Assembly: GCA_947573605.1 (NCBI GenBank)
Contig: CANPGM010000004.1
Coordinates: 1-64,000, forward strand
From: an uncultured Roseburia sp.
GTDB taxonomy: Bacteria > Bacillota > Clostridia > Lachnospirales > Lachnospiraceae
Reading direction: 5' to 3'
DNA: 64,000 nucleotides
The translations under genes were made by a program, and so were the position numbers. A model generated the notes under the pieces. It worked only from the letters and a program-made list of their open reading frames with translations, was not told the DNA's origin and ran no database searches. Below, piece by piece: positions 8,700 to 16,504 of this stretch. Positions within the stretch are counted from its first letter, which is position 1. Each line of letters opens with the position of its first letter.

Positions 8700-9437
8700 C
8701 TACACTCTGATATCCGATAACTTCTCCGCCAGCATAACGGCGCAAAGGTAGAGAAACAGTGCAATACTCATTACCGCTGCACCCAGTGTATTTCCGTAAA
8801 GAGGCGTCATAAATTCCCGAGACGTCAAATTCAGGTAAAGAATCATAAAGAACGGTACAAAACTCATAACTTTCTGCTCCATTTTCTTTCCTGCAATCAC
8901 CGTTTGTATCTCGCGTTCAACCTCAATCTTTTCACTGATTCTTACAACTGTTTTTTGTATAATTTTAGCAAAATCCCCTCCGCTCCTTTTTGCAAAGCAA
9001 AATACCTCTGCAAAACTTATGATTTCTTCACAGCCGCTTTCAAAAGCAAACTGATAAAATACCTGCTCTAACGGCTCGTTCAGCCGAACCGCCGCATTCA
9101 TTCGTCCAAGTTCCATTGTCATACAGGCAGCCGCGCCGTAGAGTTCCTCCGTTTCCCGTTCGCTCTCCAACCATGCATTTTCGACGGAATAACCTGACAA
9201 CAGCGATAAAGACACGCTTCGCATGGCATCTCGAAACTGGAGTAACAACGCCTGTTTTTTTTCCAAAAGCTTCTGTCGTTTTCCACTTCGGATACGCATG
9301 GGAATCAAAAGTATTGCCGCCGCCATTCCAATCGGAGACCGGAAAAAAAGCCATGCCACCAAAACGGATATCCCAAATCCCCCGGCAAAAAATCTCAAAA
9401 ACTCTTTTTTACTCAGCCGATAATATCTGTCATCCAT
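8700..9437 (-). CDS. tadB: Tad inner-membrane platform protein, TadB-like (T2SSF)
   Basis: A 245-residue protein with two N-terminal helices, a T2SSF domain (FRDAMRSVSLSLLSGYSVENAW) and two C-terminal helices. The start is the ATG at 9437, overlapping the tadA stop by 8 bp. The longer open frame upstream would read through tadA and is unlikely. The family forms the membrane platform of the Tad pilus machine. Confidence 0.85.
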   Translation of the reverse strand: MDDRYYRLSKKEFLRFFAGGFGISVLVAWLFFRSPIGMAAAILLIPMRIRSGKRQKLLEKKQALLLQFRDAMRSVSLSLLSGYSVENAWLESERETEELYGAAACMTMELGRMNAAVRLNEPLEQVFYQFAFESGCEEIISFAEVFCFAKRSGGDFAKIIQKTVVRISEKIEVEREIQTVIAGKKMEQKVMSFVPFFMILYLNLTSREFMTPLYGNTLGAAVMSIALFLYLCAVMLAEKLSDIRV

Positions 9438-10656
9438 ATGCTTTCCCCAATCCCGCGGCAAATAACTTTTCCCGATGCAGCAAACATCCGGTACAAACCA
9501 GCCCTCCGTCTGCGCCGGTTTCACGAACCTCCTCCTGAAAACGATATAATTCGTTCAAAACGATTTCTCCCTCCGAAAATGACTGTACTTCTGTAATGGA
9601 AAGTACTTTTCTGCTTTTGTCACGCATTCTTCCCAAATGCACAAAAAGGTCGATTCCGGAAGCAATCTGACTGCGAATCGCTGTCAGAGGAAGTTCCATC
9701 CCCATAAGAACCATTGTCTCAAGACGGCTTATCATATCTTTACAGGTATTCGCATGTCCGGTTGACAAACTTCCGTCATGTCCGGTATTCATAGCCTGTA
9801 AGACATCCAATGCCTCCGCGCCCCGGCACTCGCCGACGATAATCCGGTCCGGTCTCATGCGAAGCGCTGAACGTATCAGATCCCGAATCGTAATTGGCTC
9901 CACCCCTTTTGTATTTGCGTTTCTTGTTTCCAGTCGGACAAGATTCGATTTTTCTATCAGCTGAAGCTCTGCCGAATCTTCAATTGTAATAATTCTTTCA
10001 TCTCTGGGAATAAACTGCGATAATGCATTTAAGAAAGTTGTTTTTCCGGACCCGGTGCCGCCCGATACAAAGATATTATATTTTGCCTGAACCAGCATTT
10101 TGAGAACGTCGGCCGCTTCCTCTGAAATTGCTCCCATCTGCACCAGTTCCTCCATAAGAAGCGGTTTTTTCGGAAACTTGCGTATCGAAACGGCGGCGCC
10201 GTCTATAGAAATCGGCGCTAAGACAATATTTACTCTTGACCCGTCCTTTAATCTTGTATCCACAATCGGACAGGATTCGTTTACCATGCGGTTATTTGTT
10301 CCCGCCATCTGCTGAATCACATCGTTTAGCTTTTCGTTTGAACCGAAACTTCTGTCGGAACGATAGATACCACCCCCTTTTTCATAAAATATCCGCTCCG
10401 GTCCGTTTACCATAATTTCCGTAATTTCTTCATCGTCGAGCAAATCCTGTAATACGTCAAGGCGTCTTAGAGAATGAAACAAATGTTGCTTTAGCGCCTC
10501 CTGCTCTTTCAGTGTCAGCATTCGTTCCTTTGCAAAATTTCTGCAGCGCTCGCAGATTAAATGCCAGACCTCCTCATCCTCCATCTCTTTTGTCAGGTCG
10601 GCGGCAGAAAGAATGTCTTCCCTTAGCTTCAAAAGCTCCTTATTCGAAACTTTCAT
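9430..10656 (-). CDS. tadA: Tad secretion ATPase, CpaF/TadA
   Basis: A 408-residue hexameric type II/IV secretion ATPase that powers pilus extension and retraction. Walker A is GGTGSGKTT, the Asp-box/Walker B region is RIIVGECRG, and GHDGSLSTGHAN holds the conserved His. An N-terminal domain of about 90 residues precedes DDEEITEIMVNGPE. The ATG at 10656 has GGAGGGAGG about 7 nt upstream, and the open frame further up begins with a TTG inside the preceding gene. It overlaps tadZ by 17 bp and tadB by 8 bp. Confidence 0.95.
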   Translation of the reverse strand: MKVSNKELLKLREDILSAADLTKEMEDEEVWHLICERCRNFAKERMLTLKEQEALKQHLFHSLRRLDVLQDLLDDEEITEIMVNGPERIFYEKGGGIYRSDRSFGSNEKLNDVIQQMAGTNNRMVNESCPIVDTRLKDGSRVNIVLAPISIDGAAVSIRKFPKKPLLMEELVQMGAISEEAADVLKMLVQAKYNIFVSGGTGSGKTTFLNALSQFIPRDERIITIEDSAELQLIEKSNLVRLETRNANTKGVEPITIRDLIRSALRMRPDRIIVGECRGAEALDVLQAMNTGHDGSLSTGHANTCKDMISRLETMVLMGMELPLTAIRSQIASGIDLFVHLGRMRDKSRKVLSITEVQSFSEGEIVLNELYRFQEEVRETGADGGLVCTGCLLHREKLFAAGLGKAYG

Positions 10657-11668
10657 GAATGCCTCCCTCCAGATATCTTCTGACGTAATCCCCGAATTCG
10701 CTCCATCCAAGCTGTTCCAATAGATTTCCTCCGCCGTGAATCCACTTTGCCTGAAACGGTAATTCTAAAGTTCGAAACCGTTCGAAAAAAGCTTCCTCCA
10801 TTGTCTTTTCCAGATAATTTTTAAATTCTTCCGTTCGACACTGAAAATAAAAACCGCTTTTTTCGATACAGTATACATACTTGCAGGTATTTAACATTTC
10901 AGCGAAATCTTGTGTCTGAGAACCAAAATCAACAATAACCGTCTTAAAATCCGTATATTCCGAAATAAATTTTAACAATCCTCTGTAGTCCTCCATATGA
11001 AACTCAAGAAGATTTTCCGGATTTCGGAACGGACATAAGACAAAAAAGTCTCCCATTTTGCATATTCCCCTGTAGAATTCCTCTGTACAAAGTCTCTTTT
11101 CTCTCAGTCTTAATATCACATCTCCCATGTCATAGTCCGCATCCATACCAAACATGCCGTAGAACCCCGAATACTCCATTAAATTCAGATACAAAGTCCT
11201 TCCATCCGACGTCCTCTCTTTTGCATACAAAAGAGAAAACATCATTTGCATTTCATGCTTTACCGGAGAGTAAACGCCTGTGATATCCATGTCCGCAGCC
11301 GTATGAATGGTTCTTTGCACTTGCCTGCGATCCGTTAGCAGGTAGATCTTTCTTGTGATCTCATCCATTGGCCGGTATTTAGGCGTATAGGCAATCTCCT
11401 CCGAAAACGACAAGGCTTCTTTCGTATCCTCCTCCGTTAAAACCAATGTCGGCGCCCGTTTACCGGACAGCAATCCAAAAACTTCCTCATCCCATGCGCC
11501 CAGCACAATAAGATGAAATTCCGTTTTCCGCACCGCTTCCAATAAATAATCTGTGCTGGAAAATACCGATAATTCCATTTCCTCTGCCTGTTCCCTCATC
11601 AGATAAGCAGCAAACCGCTCTCTGTAAGTCCTGTCTGAATCATATACCGCTACTTTCAGTCTAGCCAA
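10640..11668 (-). CDS. tadZ: TadZ/CpaE-like localisation protein with degenerate P-loop
   Basis: A 342-residue protein. The N-terminal 120 residues are receiver-like (KVAVYDSDRTYRERF). A ParA/MinD-like domain follows, in which the expected Walker A is replaced by GVYSPVKHEMQMMF, so the P-loop lysine is absent. The VIVDFGSQ strand is kept. CpaE/TadZ proteins position the pilus machine at the pole. The start is TTG at 11668: GGAGGTGG lies 5 nt upstream, and that Shine-Dalgarno sequence would be inside the coding frame if the GTG at 11686 were used. It overlaps tadV by 8 bp. Confidence 0.75.
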   Translation of the reverse strand: MARLKVAVYDSDRTYRERFAAYLMREQAEEMELSVFSSTDYLLEAVRKTEFHLIVLGAWDEEVFGLLSGKRAPTLVLTEEDTKEALSFSEEIAYTPKYRPMDEITRKIYLLTDRRQVQRTIHTAADMDITGVYSPVKHEMQMMFSLLYAKERTSDGRTLYLNLMEYSGFYGMFGMDADYDMGDVILRLREKRLCTEEFYRGICKMGDFFVLCPFRNPENLLEFHMEDYRGLLKFISEYTDFKTVIVDFGSQTQDFAEMLNTCKYVYCIEKSGFYFQCRTEEFKNYLEKTMEEAFFERFRTLELPFQAKWIHGGGNLLEQLGWSEFGDYVRRYLEGGIHESFE

Positions 11669-12110
11669 ATGTCCACCTCCAGACACTGATAAGATATGCA
11701 GCCAATATTGCAGCTGAAAAATGAATTTTTGTTACTTGGCCGCTTTTCCGGTCTTTTTTTATCCGTTCGTACATAAGTCTGCAAATTCCCTGTACGGCGC
11801 CTGCAAAAAAAGCCGTTACCATAACTGTCAATAATTGTTCTGTTGTTAAAAATGCACCTGTTACGGAAAATAATTTGATGTCGCCTGCCCCGAGGGCGCG
11901 CATTTGAAAAAAAAGATATAGCAGAATAACCGGAATAGAAATATGAAACAGATATACCAAAAGACCGGCAGCCCCCTCTCCTGAAACGCGGAACATCAAT
12001 CCGCAGAGCAGACCTGCAATAATCAGCCGGTTACTGATCTTTGCCCGGGTCATATCTGTCAGCACCGCCATAATTAAAAAGACCGGCAGTACTAGATAAG
12101 AAATATTGAT
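11661..12110 (-). CDS. tadV: Prepilin peptidase, A24 family (TadV/CpaA), non-standard start
   Basis: A membrane aspartyl protease with the two catalytic motifs AVLTDMTRAKISN and GAGDIK. The first ATG (12071) cuts off most of the first membrane helix and has no Shine-Dalgarno sequence. A strong GGAGGGG lies at 12116-12122, and no ATG, GTG or TTG follows it in any frame until 12071. The in-frame ATC at 12110 is 5 nt downstream and the ATT at 12104 is 11 nt downstream. Either would restore the helix (SYLVLPVFLIMAVL). I annotate from 12110, with ATT 12104 equally possible. First gene of the Tad operon. Confidence 0.8.
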   Translation of the reverse strand: MNISYLVLPVFLIMAVLTDMTRAKISNRLIIAGLLCGLMFRVSGEGAAGLLVYLFHISIPVILLYLFFQMRALGAGDIKLFSVTGAFLTTEQLLTVMVTAFFAGAVQGICRLMYERIKKDRKSGQVTKIHFSAAILAAYLISVWRWTFG

Positions 12111-12142
12111 TTGAACCCCTCCTTTTTTCTGTTGTACTAAGA

Positions 12143-12171
12143 ACTATATCAGATATATTCTCGTTTGTCCA
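12143..12171 (-). promoter_or_regulatory. Promoter of the Tad operon
   Basis: On the minus strand TGGACA (12166-12171) and TATAGT (12143-12148) are separated by exactly 17 bp. They lie about 25 bp upstream of the tadV Shine-Dalgarno sequence. No other promoter of this quality was seen within the eleven-gene run. Confidence 0.65.
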
Positions 12172-12196
12172 GACATTTTTTTGCATTTATAGCAAT

Positions 12197-12469
12197 TTAT
12201 AAAAACCTGGATGCCACTATCGCATAAAGCAGAATGATCCCTGCCGTACCAAGCACACCGATTGTCATCAGACTGACCGGATTTAAACCGACCGTCACCG
12301 CTACACCCTGTTTTTCAAGAAAATCATTGATAAAAATCAGACAAATTGCTCCCAATACTACACGTACCAGAAAACCCAAAACAATTTGAGCCCTTTTTTT
12401 CAACAATGCAATACATAAAACAACTCCGCAGATTCCTCCCATAACCTGGGCAGACAAAACCATATCCAT
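12197..12469 (-). CDS. bofA: BofA family (pro-sigmaK processing inhibitor-like) membrane protein
   Basis: A 90-residue integral membrane protein with three hydrophobic segments. The C-terminal NPVSLMTIGVLGTAGIILLY is the BofA signature. In Bacillus, BofA holds the SpoIVFB protease inactive in the outer forespore membrane. In Clostridia the role is less clear, but the family marks spore formers. A yaaL-like gene is divergently oriented 230 bp away, recalling the recR-yaaL-bofA arrangement of Bacillus. Confidence 0.85.
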   Translation of the reverse strand: MDMVLSAQVMGGICGVVLCIALLKKRAQIVLGFLVRVVLGAICLIFINDFLEKQGVAVTVGLNPVSLMTIGVLGTAGIILLYAIVASRFL

Positions 12470-12698
12470 ACGTTCTCCTTTTCTGCAACTGCATCCAAAC
12501 CGTGAAAATTTAAAACCTACACAATATTGTATGAAAGCATGTTTCCGTCTAGTACGTCAGAGGTAAAAAAGTATCCGTGCGCCTTTGCGAGTCGAAACAT
12601 ATTACACAAATTTAATGAATCGGTAAATATTTTGTATAGAATTACCAATATTTGCTTATACTTTATTATAAGAACTTTCGATTGGGGGACGTATACTT

Positions 12699-12932
12699 AT
12701 GATTGGTATTTTTCGAAAAGAGCCTGCAAAAGATACCCATTACATGCTTTTGAAAAGCAACCTCAACCAAACCGCCAAAGACCTTCAGGACGCTTACAAT
12801 AACCTGCAGAACGCGGTTGAACCAGACCTGATTGACTGTTACATTTACGAGCTGAATTCCGTACAGATGCGCTACAAATTTCTTCTTGCGGCAATAAAAA
12901 AGATAGAAGATTCCTGCGGTACAGACGCATAA
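12699..12932 (+). CDS. YaaL-like (DUF2508) small protein
   Basis: A 77-residue soluble helical protein: an amphipathic helix around LLKSNLNQTAKDLQDAYNNLQNA, then a second helix ending YELNSVQMRYKFLLAAIKKI. The layout matches DUF2508/YaaL, whose function is unknown. The ATG at 12699 has GGGGG 10 nt upstream. An antisense frame of similar length lacks any recognisable feature. Its position beside bofA supports the assignment. Confidence 0.65.
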   Translation: MIGIFRKEPAKDTHYMLLKSNLNQTAKDLQDAYNNLQNAVEPDLIDCYIYELNSVQMRYKFLLAAIKKIEDSCGTDA

Positions 12933-12974
12933 CGTCCTGGCTGAATGCATCGCCTGGGAATCCTTAATTACACA

Positions 12975-13006
12975 AAGAAAAAAGAGGCTTCACACTCGGA
13001 AGCCTC
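12975..13006 (-). terminator. Terminator built into the end of fliS
   Basis: A minus-strand stem of 8 bp (12999-13006 with 12984-12991), a 7-nt loop, then TTTTTTC. The 5' arm lies within the last codons of fliS and the TGA stop is within the loop and 3' arm. Confidence 0.8.
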
Positions 13007-13466
13007 TCGATTCATTTAATTCCATACAATTTTCTACTACATCGTCACGTCCGTAAGTATATCCTGCCAAAATCTGTTCCGTATTTTTCATTAACGGTCC
13101 GGAGTGATCGCTTTTTGCCGCCTCTTTAAATCCCTGATACAGCTTTTGCATCAGCTTTTCTGCCTCAGAAAGCTCTTCCATGCTGCGTTTTACCATTGCC
13201 ATCGATAAAAGTTCTCTGCAGTATACATAAATTCGATATAATTGCCCGGCCAGCTCATAGGAAAAATTAAGCGTATCAATCAGTTCGGAAACCGCTTTTA
13301 TCGCCCGCCTGACCGCCTGTTTATAGGAATCCCATTCTTTTTTTTCCCATGCATCCTGCGCCTCGGCAAGGCAGGCAAAAAAAATATCATACGTCACAAC
13401 GGTAAGTCCGCTGCGATTACATACGGCGATTCTGCGTGTAAAATCCTGAATTAGTTCTTTCTGCAT
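12990..13466 (-). CDS. fliS: Flagellar export chaperone FliS
   Basis: A 158-residue helical protein of the FliS type, which binds the C-terminus of flagellin in the cytosol until export. The pattern VVTYDIFFACLAEAQDAWEKKEW and the later helices ELAGQLYRIYVYCRELL fit the family. The ATG at 13466 follows GGAGG with a 5-nt gap. It lies 31 bp after the flagellin gene, so the two are co-transcribed from the sigma-D type promoter at 15056-15084. It is slightly longer than the usual 125-135 residues at the C-terminus. Confidence 0.8.
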   Translation of the reverse strand: MQKELIQDFTRRIAVCNRSGLTVVTYDIFFACLAEAQDAWEKKEWDSYKQAVRRAIKAVSELIDTLNFSYELAGQLYRIYVYCRELLSMAMVKRSMEELSEAEKLMQKLYQGFKEAAKSDHSGPLMKNTEQILAGYTYGRDDVVENCMELNESRGFRV

Positions 13467-13497
13467 CACTGCCTCCGTTATCACGCCGCCCTATTTG

Positions 13498-14985
13498 TTA
13501 CTGCAGAAGCTGAAGCACCTGCTGCGGCAAGTCATTCGCCTGCGTAAGTACTGATATCGTCGCCTGACTCAAAATGTTCTGCTGCGTATAGGTAGTCATC
13601 TCATCCGCCATATCCGTATCGGAAAGTCTGGATAATGCATCCGTAATATTTTCCTCATATGTATCAAGACTCGCTGTAGAATAGTCCAAACGGTTCTCAT
13701 ACGCGCCAATTTTTGACCTGACTGCCGAAACCTCCGCAATCGCCTCATCCAGTCTTGTAATGGCCCGATCTGCGCCTTTTACAGTGGTAACATCCAAGTC
13801 ATCAATATAAAGGCTCTCGCTGGATACTCTCGGTATGCTGACCTCCATATTCTGATCCTTATTTGCGCCGATATGAAGCGTCATGGTTCCGATATCCGTA
13901 ACTTCAAGATTGATAACGCCGCTTTCCGGCGGATTTGCATTTGCGTCTTTCTGGAATCCCTCTTCCAGCAAGAAACTCATCTTAAAACCGTTTTTATCGG
14001 TTATCGTAACTCTGTTGCCGTCTTTTTTTACGGTAGCCGTATCGGAAAATTCGGAATCAGCCGTATCTCTGGCCAGAATCGTATCCATCTCTACGCCCTT
14101 TACGCCTGTAATTTTCCCGGATGCGTCTTTGGTTCCGTAAACTAACTTGCCTGTCTTATCGTCTGTAACAAGCCCCCGGTTAAAGCCCAAAGCAGAAGCG
14201 ATTCCCATATCGGAGAATTCAAGCTTCACCTCCGCGTCTCCGCCGAATGCCGTAGACGTGATATCCAGTCTTCCGTCAGCCGTTAAGTTCATTTCCGCTT
14301 CCCCGATTTCCGCCGTATCTCTGATTTTCTGATATACTTCGGAATAGGTGTCGGTCTCTTTGATTTCAACGGTAGCCCCATTCACGGAGAACGTACCGGA
14401 AACCCCGAATAACGTCACGTCCGCGTCAATGCCCGTTCCGAATCCGGCATCGCCCGCAACCTCGGCCTGCTGCGCCGCGCTCAAAATCGTAAGGCTGTAA
14501 TTGCCCGGCTTTACCTCGTCGGAAATACTGATTCTGGACACATGGTCGGCATAAACCCTAGTACTTAAAGAACCGTCCAAAAGCGGAAGCTGATTATATT
14601 CCGTATCGGTAGAAATTCGCGTAATCTCTTTTTTCAGGTCCTCTATTTCACGCTGAACCGCCTGCTTATCTTCCAGGCTGTTTGTATCGCTCGCCGCCTG
14701 AACGGCAAGTTCTCTCATTCTCTGTAAAACACTGCTGGTCTCGTTTAACGCACCGTCCGCAATTCGGATAACGGATATACCGTCCGACGCGTTTTCCGAA
14801 GCCCGATCCAATCCGTCAATCTGCGCGCGCATCTTGTTCGAAATCGCCATTCCTGCCGGATTATCCTTCGCATGGTTTAACTTCAAGCCCGACGACAGCC
14901 TCTCCATTGAGCCTGCCAGATTATTTTCAATACGGAGCAGCTGTTTGTTGGTAATAAAGGCTGACATATTTGTATTAATCTTCAT
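13498..14985 (-). CDS. hag: Flagellin
   Basis: A 495-residue flagellin with conserved D0/D1 ends: [10 protein letters not shown], then [19 protein letters not shown] at the N-terminus, and [25 protein letters not shown] residues at the C-terminus. The middle (about 150-400) is a variable D2/D3 insert that includes a flagellin-IN-like segment around [23 protein letters not shown] lies 7 nt upstream of the ATG. It is exported through the flagellar channel and forms the filament. Confidence 0.96.
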   Translation of the reverse strand: MKINTNMSAFITNKQLLRIENNLAGSMERLSSGLKLNHAKDNPAGMAISNKMRAQIDGLDRASENASDGISVIRIADGALNETSSVLQRMRELAVQAASDTNSLEDKQAVQREIEDLKKEITRISTDTEYNQLPLLDGSLSTRVYADHVSRISISDEVKPGNYSLTILSAAQQAEVAGDAGFGTGIDADVTLFGVSGTFSVNGATVEIKETDTYSEVYQKIRDTAEIGEAEMNLTADGRLDITSTAFGGDAEVKLEFSDMGIASALGFNRGLVTDDKTGKLVYGTKDASGKITGVKGVEMDTILARDTADSEFSDTATVKKDGNRVTITDKNGFKMSFLLEEGFQKDANANPPESGVINLEVTDIGTMTLHIGANKDQNMEVSIPRVSSESLYIDDLDVTTVKGADRAITRLDEAIAEVSAVRSKIGAYENRLDYSTASLDTYEENITDALSRLSDTDMADEMTTYTQQNILSQATISVLTQANDLPQQVLQLLQ

Positions 14986-15055
14986 TTGTTCTATCTCCTG
15001 CTTACTTGTGCATCCATGCCGTTTATTTGACCTTCCCTGTCATTTCATATGTGTT

Positions 15056-15084
15056 ATATCGACATTCCAATCCCGATTCCTTAG
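15056..15084 (-). promoter_or_regulatory. Sigma-D (sigma-28) type promoter for flagellin
   Basis: On the minus strand CTAAGG (15079-15084) is followed after a 16-bp gap by GTCGATAT (15056-15063). This agrees closely with the flagellar consensus TAAA-N15-GCCGATAT. It is about 70 bp upstream of the flagellin ATG. Confidence 0.7.
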
Positions 15085-15091
15085 AAAAAAT

Positions 15092-15120
15092 TTGCATTCT
15101 CAAAAAATTCGTATTATAAT
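15092..15120 (+). promoter_or_regulatory. Promoter for the DUF1858 gene
   Basis: TTGCAT (15092-15097) and TATAAT (15115-15120) are separated by 17 bp. It is back-to-back with the flagellin promoter, about 65 bp upstream of the DUF1858 start. Confidence 0.65.
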
Positions 15121-15184
15121 TACCACATTAACGGATATACTAAATCCAAATATCCGAATTGAAATAAATGAAGGAGGAAACGGC

Positions 15185-15394
15185 ATGGCACAGATTTCAA
15201 AAACGACTATGATTGGCGAGCTGCTTCAGATTAACCAGAATATCGCGCCTGTTCTTTTAAATATCGGTATGCACTGCCTCGGATGTCCATCGTCTCAGAT
15301 GGAAACAATCGAGCAGGCAGCCCAGGTTCATGGTATCGATCCCGATGCACTGGTAAATGAAATCAACGAATTTCTCGAAAAAAACCCGGCTTAA
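15185..15394 (+). CDS. DUF1858 domain protein
   Basis: A 69-residue protein with the DUF1858 layout: helix, [23 protein letters not shown] with the CxxC pair, then a helical tail. These small domains occur alone or attached to redox proteins, and a redox or metal role is likely but unproven. The ATG at 15185 follows AAGGAGGAAAC. The longer upstream frame runs through the divergent promoter region and is not used. A strong terminator follows at once. Confidence 0.85.
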   Translation: MAQISKTTMIGELLQINQNIAPVLLNIGMHCLGCPSSQMETIEQAAQVHGIDPDALVNEINEFLEKNPA

Positions 15395-15399
15395 CAGAA

Positions 15400-15437
15400 A
15401 AAGAGGCATCCGCTTATGCAGATGCCTCTTTTTGTTT
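15400..15437 (+). terminator. Rho-independent terminator after the DUF1858 gene
   Basis: An 11-bp stem (15400-15410 with 15421-15431), a 10-nt loop, then TTGTTTTT. Confidence 0.85.
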
Positions 15438-15492
15438 TTCTTTGTAACTGAGAATAAAATTACCGTCTGTCAAATCAAACCGCAATGTATTC

Positions 15493-16254
15493 TTACAGTT
15501 CCGCCAGTCTCTGAAGCGCAGAATCGGATAACAGCATCCGGTAATGCTCTCCGAAATAAGATTCCGCTGCGGCGGTGTATGCCTGCTGGGAACCATACTC
15601 CGATAATATATTGCATACCCGGTTAAATTCTTCCGGCGTATGTCTGTTCTTATTTACAATCAGATAATATTTATGCGTAAATTCGTTTTTATACAAATCA
15701 TTACGTCCTTTGTATAAATCCTTTAAAATACAGGCGAGTCTTGTAAGTTCTTCCATTCTCTGAAAGACAAATAGCTTAGTAATTTCAACTGGCGCACTTA
15801 AAGGCGGTTTCTTTCCGTCCCCCGCTTTGCCGTTTTCCGTTTCCTCCGCCGCTTTCTTACGTTCTTCCTGAATCTTTTTAAAGAGACCAAGTATATCGTC
15901 CGCACCCTCCAGCGGCATGTTCTGACCGCCGTCTGACGCCAGATCCTCATACAAATCTTCGGAATCCGGATCGGAAAATTTGGAAAAGCGGGTATCAAGC
16001 TCCTCTGGATACTCTACTTTTGTAATGACTAATATAATCGTATCTGCAGACAACGGGATTGCTTCAATCATAAGCGGGATGTCATCCGCTTCAAAGCCAA
16101 ATTCATAAGCCGCCTGCTGCATCATGTCACGAAACAAAAGTTTCGCTTTTTCCGTACCGTATGCCAGCTCGCTGATTTTAAGCTGGCGCTCTGCCAGATC
16201 CTCTCTGGTCAGGGTACAGCGTATTTGATTTTCACTTACTTTTTCCATTTTCAT
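15493..16254 (-). CDS. mecA: Adaptor protein MecA
   Basis: A 253-residue ClpC adaptor. The N-terminal substrate-binding part begins MKMEKVSENQIRCTLTREDL, very close to known MecA starts, and the C-terminal ClpC-binding domain contains the KYYLIVNKN strand pattern. The linker (about 95-140) is acidic then Lys/Glu-rich. MecA delivers substrates to ClpCP in Firmicutes. The ATG at 16254 follows AAGGAAG, and the open frame above it runs into the promoter region. Confidence 0.9.
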   Translation of the reverse strand: MKMEKVSENQIRCTLTREDLAERQLKISELAYGTEKAKLLFRDMMQQAAYEFGFEADDIPLMIEAIPLSADTIILVITKVEYPEELDTRFSKFSDPDSEDLYEDLASDGGQNMPLEGADDILGLFKKIQEERKKAAEETENGKAGDGKKPPLSAPVEITKLFVFQRMEELTRLACILKDLYKGRNDLYKNEFTHKYYLIVNKNRHTPEEFNRVCNILSEYGSQQAYTAAAESYFGEHYRMLLSDSALQRLAEL

Positions 16255-16303
16255 AATTTCTATCACTTCCTTTATCCGGAAAACCTTGTAAACTGTACAT
16301 CTT

Positions 16304-16332
16304 ATTATAATCAAATGCAAGTATGATGTAAA
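16304..16332 (-). promoter_or_regulatory. Promoter of mecA
   Basis: On the minus strand TTTACA (16327-16332) and a perfect TATAAT (16304-16309) are separated by 17 bp, about 50 bp upstream of the mecA ATG. Confidence 0.75.
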
Positions 16333-16504
16333 GTATACGATTTCATAAAAAATTTCTAAACTTGCTAACAATTACCTGTCTTTTTTTATTATTTGTGAAA
16401 ATTTCACAAAGTGATAAAAAATAGTTGCAAAATAAAACAGTTCATGATATAAACATATGCATGAGATGCCAAACTGACACGCTTTGAAAGGAGCGATCAA
16501 CAGC

